Part shown: positions 25,360 through 34,029 of the stretch, one piece after another
Position numbering within the stretch: the stretch's first letter is position 1
Layout of the letters: each line of letters begins with the position of its first letter
Assembly (NCBI RefSeq): GCF_000383615.1
Contig: NZ_KB911584.1
Location: 62,001 to 126,000 of the forward strand
Direction of reading: 5' to 3'
Origin: Streptomyces canus 299MFChir4.1
GTDB lineage: Bacteria; Actinomycetota; Actinomycetes; Streptomycetales; Streptomycetaceae
DNA: 64,000 bases
Notes under the pieces: model-generated
What the model saw: only the letters and a program-made list of their open reading frames with translations
Told to the model about the DNA's origin: nothing
The model's database searches: none
Program-made: the position numbers and the translations under genes

Positions 25360-25510
25360 GGCCTCAGTAATGCTGCCGCTGGTGTCCTGTTCGTAAACAC
25401 TGGCGAAACACTGACCCTTGAATTCCCGCACAATCAGGACTTCTCCGGGCCGACCGCGATGTCGACTACGCTGGTCACGCTGTGCACAGTTGCCGACTCA
25501 GAGGGGAAGC

Positions 25511-26251
25511 ATGGGGGCGCGACACGAGGAGATCGCCGACGAACTGCGCCGGGCGATCGACCGCGAGGAGTACACCGTCGGCAGTCTGCTGCCCGCCGAG
25601 ACGGAACTCGCGGCCCACTACGGCGTCTCACGCGGCACGGTCCGCCAGGCGGTCGCGGCGCTGACGGCCGAGGGGCTCATCGGCTCCCGGCAGGGCGCCC
25701 GCCGCGTGGTCCTCGCCAGCCGCCGCAGCCAGAGCTTCGCGGAACTGCGGAGCTTCGCCGAGTGGGCCCGGGCGATGGGCCGTGAGGCGACGGGCCGGGT
25801 GGTCGCACAGGAGTACCGTCCGGCCGCCAAGGAGGACTCGCTGCGCCTCCAACTGGCCGTCGGCACACCGGTGTTGCACGTCCTGCGGGTGCGCGGCCTG
25901 GACGGCGAACCGGTGTTGCTGGAGCGGACGGTGTACGCCGACTGGATCTCCCCGACCGTCGAGGCCATCGAGCCCGGGTGCCCCTCGGTCACCCAACGCC
26001 TGTACGACGACACGGGGTTGGTGTTCGCCTACGGGGAGCACGTCATCGACGCGGTGGCCGCGGGGGCGCGGGACGCGGAGCTGCTGGGCGTCCGCCGGAC
26101 CAGCCCGCTGCTGCGGGTCCGCCGGGTGACCACGACCCGTGAGGGGCGACCGGTGGAGTGGTCGGACGACCGCTACCGTTCGGACGCGGTGAGTTTCAGC
26201 GTGCACAACTCGATCGACAACAACGCGCTGGCCCGCAAGACTGCGGAGTAG
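25511..26251 (+). CDS. GntR/HutC-family regulator with UTRA domain (PhnF-like)
   Basis: 246 residues from ATG 25511, preceded by GAGGGGAAGC; the frame stays open upstream but lacks a start site. N-terminal winged helix (about 5-70; 'LLPAETELAAHYGVSRGTVR') and a UTRA ligand domain (about 85-240; 'VLHVLRVRGLDGEPVLLERT' and 'PLLRVRRVTTTREGRPVEWS'). UTRA regulators sense small phosphorylated or amino ligands; PhnF is the phosphonate example. Its divergence from the importer operon suggests that it represses it in the absence of the substrate. Confidence 0.9.
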   Translation: MGARHEEIADELRRAIDREEYTVGSLLPAETELAAHYGVSRGTVRQAVAALTAEGLIGSRQGARRVVLASRRSQSFAELRSFAEWARAMGREATGRVVAQEYRPAAKEDSLRLQLAVGTPVLHVLRVRGLDGEPVLLERTVYADWISPTVEAIEPGCPSVTQRLYDDTGLVFAYGEHVIDAVAAGARDAELLGVRRTSPLLRVRRVTTTREGRPVEWSDDRYRSDAVSFSVHNSIDNNALARKTAE

Positions 26252-26252
26252 G

Positions 26253-26732
26253 GTGCCCGCCCGCCAGGAGGTCGTGTTGGACATCGGTGTGCTGCCACGG
26301 GTCGACGAGCACGCGGTGGTCGTATCGGCGACAGCCGCCGAGGTCTGGGACGCGCTCGGCGCGAGCCTGGAGCAGTCGTTCGGCCGCCCCCGCTCCGCCC
26401 GTTACGCACGACTCGTCGGCGTCGCCGACCGTACGGCGTCCGGGCCCCGACCGCTCGTCGAGGGGGCGGCCGTTCCCGGGTTCAGGGTGGCCGCCGCGGT
26501 TCCGGGCCGGAAGCTCGTCCTCGTCGGGCGGCACCGTTTCTCGACGTACGCGCTGGTCTTCCGGCTGGAGCCCGAGGGCGCCGGCACCCGGCTGCGGGCC
26601 GAGACGCGGGCCCGGTTTCCCGGGCCCGGCGGTGCCCTCTACCGCCTGCTGGTGATCTCCTCGGGGGCGCACGCCCTGCTCACCGGACGCCTGCTGGCGG
26701 GGATCCGGCGCCGCGCCGAGCAGGTCAGGTAG
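26253..26732 (+). CDS. SRPBCC-like small protein
   Basis: 159 residues from GTG 26253, one base after the GntR stop; GTG 26274 or TTG 26277, next to an AGGAGG, are alternative starts. The N-terminal 'VVVSATAAEVWDALGASLEQ' and the alternating strand pattern that follows suggest a START/SRPBCC hydrophobic-cavity fold. A C-terminal hydrophobic helix ends the protein. Likely co-transcribed with the GntR regulator. Ligand and role unknown. The last 8 bases overlap the convergent Lrp gene. Confidence 0.6.
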   Translation: MPARQEVVLDIGVLPRVDEHAVVVSATAAEVWDALGASLEQSFGRPRSARYARLVGVADRTASGPRPLVEGAAVPGFRVAAAVPGRKLVLVGRHRFSTYALVFRLEPEGAGTRLRAETRARFPGPGGALYRLLVISSGAHALLTGRLLAGIRRRAEQVR

Positions 26733-27177
26733 GCGAGCCCGAAGAGAAGCGCCTGAGCAACGGCGAGAGGACGAGCACCGACTTGGTCCGCTCCACGAAC
26801 GGCTCGCCGGCGATCCGTTCCAGGACGCGTTCGAAGTGCCGCATGTCGGAGGCGAAGACCTGCACGACCGCGTCCGCATCGCCGGTGACGGTGGAGGCGG
26901 CCACGACCTCCTGGTAGCGCTCCAGGCCCCGCTGGATGGTCTCCGGTGAGGTGTTGCGCCGGCAGTAGATCTCGACGAACCCCTCGGTCTCCCAGCCGAG
27001 GGCCGCCGGGTCCACCCGTACGGTGAATCCGGTGATGGCCCCGGTGGCACGCAGCCGGTCCACGCGCCGTTTCACGGCGGGCGCGGACAGGCCGACGATC
27101 TGCCCGATGTCCGCGTAGGAGCGGCGGGCGTCCTCGGCGAGGGCGTGCACGATGCGTTCGTCGAGATCGTTCAGCAC
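26725..27177 (-). CDS. Lrp/AsnC-family transcriptional regulator
   Basis: 150 residues from GTG 27177. N-terminal helix-turn-helix (about 3-58; 'RRSYADIGQIVGLSAPAVKRR') and C-terminal RAM ligand domain (about 65-140; 'VVAASTVTGDADAVVQVFA'). Lrp proteins form octamers and respond to amino acids. It starts 10 bases after the amino-acid permease gene on the same strand, so the two form an operon and the regulator probably controls the permease through the repeats near 28725-28742. Confidence 0.93.
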   Translation of the reverse strand: MLNDLDERIVHALAEDARRSYADIGQIVGLSAPAVKRRVDRLRATGAITGFTVRVDPAALGWETEGFVEIYCRRNTSPETIQRGLERYQEVVAASTVTGDADAVVQVFASDMRHFERVLERIAGEPFVERTKSVLVLSPLLRRFSSGSPT

Positions 27178-27187
27178 GGTGGGTGGA

Positions 27188-28645
27188 TCAGCTTTCGGGT
27201 GTTGCGAGTCGGGAACGGCGATGGCCGTATACGAAGTAGAACACGAGTCCGACGGCCATCCAGACCCCGAAGACCACCCAGGTGACGGTGGACAGGCTGC
27301 CCATCATCCACACGCAGAAACCGAAGCCCAGCGCCGGGAAGAACGGCGAGAACGGGACGCGGAAGGTGCGGGGCATCTCGGGACGGGTCCGGCGCAACAC
27401 GACCACGGCGATGTTGACCAGCGCGAAGGCGAAGAGCGTACCGATGCTGGTGGCGTCGGCGAGCTGGCCGAGCGGGATCGCCGCGGCCAGCACCCCGCAG
27501 AACAGGGACACGATCACCGTGTTGGCGCGGGGCGCCCCGGTCTTCGGGTGGACCCGGGCGAACACCTTGGGCACCAGTCCGTCACGGGACATCGCGAAGA
27601 GGATGCGCGTCTGGCCGTAGAGGACGGTGAGGACGACGCTCGCGATGGCGATGACCGCGCAGAACGCCAGCAGGGTCCCCCAGAAGCTCTGCCCGGTGAC
27701 CTCGCGCATGATCTGGGCGAGCGCGGCCTCCGAGTCGTTGAAGTGCTGCCAGGGCTTCGCGCCCACCGCGACCGCCGCGACCAGGACGTACAGCGCGGTC
27801 ACGATGACCAGCGACAGCATGATCGCCCGCGGCAGGTCGCGCTGGGCGTTCTTCGCCTCCTCACCGGCGGTGGAGGCGGCGTCGAAGCCGATGTACGAGA
27901 AGAAGAGCGTGGCACCGGCCGCGCTGACGCCCGCCATCCCGAGGGGCATGAAGTGCTCGTAGTTGCCCGAGCGGAAGCCCTGGACGCCGATCGCGCAGAA
28001 CAGCACCAGCGCGGCCATCTTCACGACCACCATGACGGTGTTGGCGCGGGCCGACTCGCGGGCGCCGCCCAGCAGGAAGGCCATGGCGAGGAGGACGACG
28101 ATCAGCGCCGGGAGGTTGAAGACGCCGCCGTCGCCGGGCGGGGCGGACAGCGCGTCCGGGATGGTGACGCCGATGGTCCCGTCGAGGAGCTCGTTGAGGT
28201 ACTCGCCCCAGCCGACGGCCACGGCGGCGACCGAGACGCCGTACTCCAGGACCAGGCACCAGCCGCAGATCCAGGCGATCAGTTCGCCCATGGTTGCGTA
28301 CGCGTACGAGTACGAGGACCCGGCGACCGGGATGGTGCCCGCGAGCTCGGCGTAGGAGAGGGCCGAGAACAGGGCGGTGAGGCCGGCGATCACGAAGGAG
28401 AGGGTGACGGCCGGGCCGGCCTTGGGGACCGCCTCACCGAGGACGACGAAGATGCCGGTGCCGAGGGTGGCGCCGATGCTGATCATCGTCAGCTGCCACA
28501 GTCCGAGCGAGCGCCTGAGTGCCCCTCCCTCGCCCTGGCCACCCTCGGCGACGAGGCGTTCCACCGGCTTGCGGCGCATGAGGCGCGCGCCGAGCCCCGT
28601 CGCCTGTGGGGTGCGCTGTTGCGGGGGTGCGCCTTGGTCGAGCAC
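27188..28645 (-). CDS. amino-acid permease (APC superfamily, cationic amino acid transporter type)
   Basis: 485 residues from GTG 28645, chosen for GGAG seven bases upstream; the frame stays open far beyond. About 12-13 hydrophobic helices. Family marks: 'SIGATLGTGIFVVLGEAVP' in helix 1 and 'FFSYIGFDAASTAGEEAKNA' in helix 6. The second motif and the short terminal tail fit the CAT/YfnA-like branch, which carries arginine, lysine or neutral amino acids. It is followed by an Lrp regulator. Lysine uptake would suit the DavBA pair elsewhere in the window, but nothing direct links them. Confidence 0.92.
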   Translation of the reverse strand: MLDQGAPPQQRTPQATGLGARLMRRKPVERLVAEGGQGEGGALRRSLGLWQLTMISIGATLGTGIFVVLGEAVPKAGPAVTLSFVIAGLTALFSALSYAELAGTIPVAGSSYSYAYATMGELIAWICGWCLVLEYGVSVAAVAVGWGEYLNELLDGTIGVTIPDALSAPPGDGGVFNLPALIVVLLAMAFLLGGARESARANTVMVVVKMAALVLFCAIGVQGFRSGNYEHFMPLGMAGVSAAGATLFFSYIGFDAASTAGEEAKNAQRDLPRAIMLSLVIVTALYVLVAAVAVGAKPWQHFNDSEAALAQIMREVTGQSFWGTLLAFCAVIAIASVVLTVLYGQTRILFAMSRDGLVPKVFARVHPKTGAPRANTVIVSLFCGVLAAAIPLGQLADATSIGTLFAFALVNIAVVVLRRTRPEMPRTFRVPFSPFFPALGFGFCVWMMGSLSTVTWVVFGVWMAVGLVFYFVYGHRRSRLATPES

Positions 28646-28724
28646 GCGCTGACTCCTTCGTCGTTGCAGGTGAGTACAGCGAAGCACCCTACGAGTCCGG
28701 ACGTCGCAGCCGTAATGCAGCAAC

Positions 28725-28742
28725 CTTGCACGCATTCGCAAG
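28725..28742 (-). promoter_or_regulatory. Lrp-type operator candidate upstream of the permease-lrp operon
   Basis: CTTGC (28725-28729), eight bases, GCAAG (28738-28742), with further TTGC/GCAA half-sites on both sides (GCAACC at 28720-28725, GTTGCG at 28746-28751). It is 80-100 bases upstream of the permease start. Repeated, helically phased half-sites are what octameric Lrp proteins bind. Confidence 0.45.
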
Positions 28743-28812
28743 ATCGTTGCGTTCCGCGCCGAAGGGTGGGCGTTCGTTGCGCACGCTCCCCGCCGGCCCC
28801 CTTCGGCCCTCG

Positions 28813-29205
28813 TCAGCGATCCCCCGGCTCCCCCGCCACCGCCCGCGCCTCGGCCACGTCCGCCTCGTCGAACCCCAGCTGCCCGGGCCTGCCGTGGGCC
28901 GCGGCCTGGGCGTCGATCCAGCGTGTGTGCGCCTCCCACGCGGCCTGCTTGCTGGTGCCCAGCGCGGCCCCGATCTGCGACCAGGAGGCCCCGGCCTCGC
29001 GGGCCGCGCGCACGGTCAGCTGACGGCCGTAGGACGCCTTGCGCGCCACGACCTCGCTCAGCGCCAGGAGTTCGAGCAGTTCGGCCCGGTCGGGGGCGTC
29101 CGTGGCCCCGCCCTCGCCCATCGACTCCCGCATCCGCAGCTCGTCGAGCCGGGAGACGGCGGTCAGCAGGGTGTACTGCGGCTCGATGCTCTCCGGTGTC
29201 GTCAT
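28813..29205 (-). CDS. small helix-turn-helix protein of unknown function
   Basis: 130 residues from ATG 29205. Residues ~8-65 are helical and acidic; residues ~68-97 hold a helix-turn-helix-like segment, 'EAGASWSQIGAALGTSKQAA', of the type seen in sigma-factor region 4 and transposase-like binders. The same pattern G-x-SW-x-x-(I/V)-G-x-ALG-x-(S/T)KQA recurs in the protein at 38928-39479. It starts 15 bases after the GNAT gene and probably shares its transcript. Function unknown; DNA binding is inferred. Confidence 0.65.
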   Translation of the reverse strand: MTTPESIEPQYTLLTAVSRLDELRMRESMGEGGATDAPDRAELLELLALSEVVARKASYGRQLTVRAAREAGASWSQIGAALGTSKQAAWEAHTRWIDAQAAAHGRPGQLGFDEADVAEARAVAGEPGDR

Positions 29206-29220
29206 GCCTCCAGATTCTCG

Positions 29221-29736
29221 TCAAGCAGACTTGACGTCAAGGCGGCCTGACGGGAGTTCTCGGACAAGGAACACACAGGCGTCGACGCACTCACGGGTGG
29301 TGCCGTCGTGGTCCCGGTACGCGTAGCGGTCCAGGTAGTCGGTCGCCGGCCGGTAGCCGAGCCGTGCGTACAGGGCGGCCGCGCGCGGATTGTCCTTGCC
29401 GACCCCGATGCCCACGGTCGTCAGACCCCGTTCCCGGGCCAGTTCCTCGGCGACCCGGATCAGCTCGGTGCCGATGCCCCGCGAGCGCAGGTCCTCGGGC
29501 CACACGGCGAGAGCGCCGATCTCGGGGCAGTCCAGCGTGACCTCGGGCGCCGCGCAGCCGACCCAGCGCAGCTCCGTGTGGCCCACGGGCCGCCCGTCCA
29601 GCCACGCGACGAGGTAGGTGCACTCCCCCGCCTCCTGCCGCGCGAACCGCCGGGCATGGAACGACGTGGCTCCCGGCGAGCCCATGTGCCGGTCGAGCAG
29701 CGCGACATCGCCGGGGCGGCAGACCGTGATCTCCAT
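29221..29736 (-). CDS. GNAT-family N-acetyltransferase
   Basis: 171 residues from ATG 29736, where the protein begins as a GNAT domain ('EITVCRPGDVALLDRH'); no clear ribosome binding site, so possibly leaderless. The acetyl-CoA loop is 'EDLRSRGIGTELIRVAEE' and the C-terminal 'NPRAAALYARLGYRP' is standard. The acceptor is unknown; the small-molecule or antibiotic-resistance type is most likely by size. Confidence 0.88.
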   Translation of the reverse strand: MEITVCRPGDVALLDRHMGSPGATSFHARRFARQEAGECTYLVAWLDGRPVGHTELRWVGCAAPEVTLDCPEIGALAVWPEDLRSRGIGTELIRVAEELARERGLTTVGIGVGKDNPRAAALYARLGYRPATDYLDRYAYRDHDGTTRECVDACVFLVRELPSGRLDVKSA

Positions 29737-29765
29737 ACGCCGACCGTACGGTCCACGAACGCGAA

Positions 29766-29791
29766 CGGCCCCCGGTTTTCGCCGGGGGCCG
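29766..29791 (-). terminator. intrinsic terminator after guaB1
   Basis: Perfect 10-bp inverted repeat CGGCCCCCGG/CCGGGGGCCG with loop TTTTCG, 13 bases past the guaB1 stop. It separates guaB1 from the GNAT gene. Confidence 0.8.
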
Positions 29792-29803
29792 CGCGGAACG
29801 GAC

Positions 29804-31288
<1,485 letters not shown>

Positions 31289-31378
31289 TCAGCCAGGGGG
31301 AAAGAGCACGTACTTCATTCTCCCATGCCGGGCGGAAAGCCACCCACGGGCGAATCGTCCAGACCGGCCGCGGGGGCC

Positions 31379-31681
31379 CTAGGACGAACCTCCAAGCGCG
31401 AGCGCCACGGTGAGCGCGGCCGCCTCCGCGAACACCTCGCACGCGGTCGCCCACTCGTCCGGCCGCACCTCGGCGTACCGGTCCCAGTGCTGTACGACCA
31501 CGACGGTCTCCTCCCCGACGCCGTCCCCGGACCACAGGCCCGGGTCGGACAGGACGTCGGCCAGCGCGTCCCAGTTGCGGCCGAACCAGTCCGGCAGCCG
31601 CAGGTCCCGGGCGCAGCGGTCCATCAGGCCCGCCTTGTCCGTGACCCCGTCGAGGTCCAGCGTGACCACGCGTGCCGTCAT
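31379..31681 (-). CDS. barstar-family ribonuclease inhibitor
   Basis: 100 residues from a start at 31681 that overlaps the RNase gene stop by 4 nt. It has the barstar fold pattern: 'VTLDLDGVTDKAGLMDRCA', 'LRLPDWFGRNWDALADVLSD' (the core recognition helix), and 'VVVVQHWDRYAEV'. Barstar blocks the active site of barnase and of RNase Sa-type enzymes with an acidic helix. Coupled translation with the RNase gene indicates that it is the cognate immunity protein protecting the cytoplasm. Confidence 0.9.
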   Translation of the reverse strand: MTARVVTLDLDGVTDKAGLMDRCARDLRLPDWFGRNWDALADVLSDPGLWSGDGVGEETVVVVQHWDRYAEVRPDEWATACEVFAEAAALTVALALGGSS

Positions 31682-32046
31682 CTCAGTACCGCCCTGAACG
31701 AGTCGTAGTGATCATCGGTGTAGTAGACCTCGCCGCCCTGCCCGGTGACGATCCGCCGGGCTCCGCGGTCGCGCGAGCCAGGCGTGGGGACGGTGTACTC
31801 GTGGTAGTAACCGCGCTGGTGCGCGGGCAGCAGCCGCTCGAAGTTCCCGAAGACGGCGCCGTCCTTGGCGTACGGGAACGGACCGCCCCTGTCGATGAGT
31901 TCGAGGGTCTGTCGGGCCTCGGCCGGGAGCTTCGACTCCTGGACGGTGGCCAGGCCGCCGCCGGACGAGGGATCGGGGCCGGTGGCCGAACACCCCGTCA
32001 GGACCAGTAGACACAGAAGCATTCGGGAGACGAACCGCAGCAGCAT
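31678..32046 (-). CDS. guanyl-specific ribonuclease of the RNase Sa family, lipoprotein
   Basis: 122 residues from ATG 32046. N-terminal lipoprotein signal with lipobox 'VLTGC' (Cys19), a Gly/Ser linker, then a full RNase Sa domain (about 36-122; 'GGPFPYAKDGAVF' and 'GYYHEYTVPTPGSRDRG'). Catalytic residues aligned to RNase Sa Glu54/Arg65/His85 are Glu83, Arg94 and His113. The two cysteines that form the disulphide in RNase Sa are missing. Membrane tethering and lack of the disulphide differ from the secreted relatives. Followed by its probable inhibitor. Role could be competitor RNA attack or extracellular RNA use. Confidence 0.9.
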   Translation of the reverse strand: MLLRFVSRMLLCLLVLTGCSATGPDPSSGGGLATVQESKLPAEARQTLELIDRGGPFPYAKDGAVFGNFERLLPAHQRGYYHEYTVPTPGSRDRGARRIVTGQGGEVYYTDDHYDSFRAVLR

Positions 32047-32086
32047 GCGCTCGATGCTGCCACGGCCGCCCCCTCCTGACCTTCCG

Positions 32087-33106
32087 TCAGGGCCCGTCCG
32101 GGTCCGCCCTGTTCAGCGCCGGCTTCGGCGGTGTCCCCGCCGTCATCAGGTAGTCCGCGGCCGAGGTGTCCGTCACCAGGCTGGTGACGAGTCCGGACCG
32201 CAGCACCGCGTCGATCGCGGCCGCCTTGCGCTGCCCGCCCGCGATCGCGACGACCTCGGGGATACGGCGGAGCTGGTCGGCCTTGACCGTGATGCACCGC
32301 TCGCCCAGGTCCCGCCCGACCCTGCGGCCCTCGGCGTCGAAGAGGTGCGCGGACATCTCGGCGGCGACTCCGAGCGAGGCGTAGTGGCCGCGCTCCTCGT
32401 CGCTGAGCATGTCGTGCACCGTCGAGATGCCCGGCTCCCAGGAGCCGATGGAGACACAGGCGACCGTGACCTTGTCGAAGTACTCGTAGGCGCGGGCGAT
32501 CCCGGGCTGATTGCGCAGCGCGATCGCGGTGGCCGCGTCCGGCAGCAGCATCGGCGCGTAGATGGGGTGGGCGTCCCCGCCGGACACCTGGGCGGCCCGT
32601 CGTACCGCCTCCACCGAACCGCGCTCGGCGGTCCCGGCGTCGTACACGCCCGTCAACTGCACCACCGTGCACGGCGGGAGCCGGTCGAGGGCGGCCGCCA
32701 TGTGGATGGTGGAGCGCCCCCAGGCCAGGCCCAGGATGTCGCCCTCGTCGACCAGTTCGCCGAGCAGGTCGGCGGCCACTTCTCCCAGGTTCTCCGGGTC
32801 GGGGGTCTCCTCGGCCTCGGCCGGGGACTCCACCACGACGGCGTGCCGGAGGCCGTAGCGGGCCCGGAGCGCGTCGGAGCGCTCCGCGTCCAGCTCGGCC
32901 GGCACGCGGATCTCGATGCGGACGAGATCCCGTTCGAGGGCGGTCTCCAGGACCCGGGCCACCTTGAAGCGGCTGACGCCGAACTCCTCCGCGATCTGGA
33001 TCTTGGACTTGCCCTCCAGGTAGAAGCGGCGGGCCATGGCCGCCGCCTGCACCAGCTCAGCGGGTCCCATCCGCATGGCTGACCGGCCCGCCGACATACC
33101 CGACAC
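32087..33106 (-). CDS. SorC/DeoR-type sugar-binding transcriptional regulator
   Basis: 339 residues from GTG 33106, which has GAGGAG six bases upstream; GTG 33130 is the longer alternative. N-terminal helix-turn-helix (about 10-60; 'YLEGKSKIQIAEEFGVSRFK') and a C-terminal sugar-phosphate-binding domain (about 65-320; 'DILGLAWGRSTIHMAAALD', 'VVAIAGGQRKAAAIDAVLRS'). SorC proteins sense phosphorylated sugars. It lies ~100 bases downstream of rpe, which makes a pentose phosphate a reasonable effector. A palindrome at 33172-33185 may be its own operator. Confidence 0.9.
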   Translation of the reverse strand: MSGMSAGRSAMRMGPAELVQAAAMARRFYLEGKSKIQIAEEFGVSRFKVARVLETALERDLVRIEIRVPAELDAERSDALRARYGLRHAVVVESPAEAEETPDPENLGEVAADLLGELVDEGDILGLAWGRSTIHMAAALDRLPPCTVVQLTGVYDAGTAERGSVEAVRRAAQVSGGDAHPIYAPMLLPDAATAIALRNQPGIARAYEYFDKVTVACVSIGSWEPGISTVHDMLSDEERGHYASLGVAAEMSAHLFDAEGRRVGRDLGERCITVKADQLRRIPEVVAIAGGQRKAAAIDAVLRSGLVTSLVTDTSAADYLMTAGTPPKPALNRADPDGP

Positions 33107-33171
33107 GGCGTTCTCCTCACTGCTGTTCACACTCTGGATTCGCCGTTCATCCTTGCAGATCCGGCGCACTT

Positions 33172-33185
33172 GATCAGCCCTGATC
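33172..33185. promoter_or_regulatory. palindrome upstream of the SorC regulator gene
   Basis: GATCAG-CC-CTGATC, a perfect 6-bp inverted repeat flanked by T and G, 42-79 bases upstream of the two possible starts and 24 bases below the rpe stop. Position and symmetry suit autoregulation by the SorC protein. Confidence 0.45.
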
Positions 33186-33208
33186 GGAGCCGTTCACGTT
33201 CCTGACGC

Positions 33209-33895
33209 TCAGTGGTCGCACGCCCACGAAGCCTTCGCGGTCGCCCCCTCGGCTTGGTTGCGCAATGCACGTACCGCCTCTGCCGGGTCGGACGCCCCGT
33301 ACACCGCCGACCCGGCGACGAAGACGTCGGCGCCCGCGTCGGCACAGCGCTCGATGGTGGACGCCGAGACGCCGCCGTCGACCTGGAGCCACAGCTCAAG
33401 ACCGTGCTTGCTGATCAACTCGCGGGTGCGGCGAATCTTGGGGAGCATGATGTCGAGGAAAGCCTGTCCCCCGAAACCGGGCTCGACCGTCATGATCAGC
33501 ATCATGTCGAGCTCGGGGAGCAGGTCCTCGTACGGCTCGATCGGTGTCGCGGGCTTCAGCGCCATGGAGGCGCGGGCACCCTTGGCCCGGATCTCCCGGG
33601 CGAGCCGGACCGGAGCGGCGGCCGCCTCCACGTGGAAGGTGACGGAGGAGGCCCCCGCCTCTACGTACTGGGGCGCCCAGCGATCGGGGGCCTCGATCAT
33701 CAGATGGCAGTCCAGCGGGGTGTCCGTCGCACGGGCCAGAGACTCTACGACCGGCACCCCGAGCGTGAGGTTCGGGACGAAATGGTTGTCCATGACGTCG
33801 ACGTGGAGCCAGTCGGCTCCCTCGACCGCCTTCGCCTCGTCCGCGAGACGGGCGAAGTCGGCGGACAGGATGCTGGGGTTGATCTGCGCGGCCAT
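33209..33895 (-). CDS. rpe: ribulose-phosphate 3-epimerase
   Basis: 228 residues from ATG 33895. A TIM barrel interconverting ribulose 5-phosphate and xylulose 5-phosphate in the pentose phosphate pathway. Motifs: '[16 protein letters not shown]', '[18 protein letters not shown]' (metal and catalytic Asp/His), '[11 protein letters not shown]', '[12 protein letters not shown]' and '[12 protein letters not shown]' (second catalytic Asp). All intact. Confidence 0.97.
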   Translation of the reverse strand: MAAQINPSILSADFARLADEAKAVEGADWLHVDVMDNHFVPNLTLGVPVVESLARATDTPLDCHLMIEAPDRWAPQYVEAGASSVTFHVEAAAAPVRLAREIRAKGARASMALKPATPIEPYEDLLPELDMMLIMTVEPGFGGQAFLDIMLPKIRRTRELISKHGLELWLQVDGGVSASTIERCADAGADVFVAGSAVYGASDPAEAVRALRNQAEGATAKASWACDH

Positions 33896-34029
33896 GCCCC
33901 AAGCCTCCCATGCCGGAGCGTGAACGGGCGCGCCGGTCCAGACCTAAGCCGTTCATCGGATGTTGTGGACGACCTGTGCGTGCCATGCTGGGCGGCTGAT
34001 CGGCTGAACTGGTGGCGCCGGGGGTGGCC

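Noticed and set aside
27152..29023. 623-codon rightward open frame opposite the permease
   Set aside because: Antisense to a clear APC permease and low-complexity in translation.
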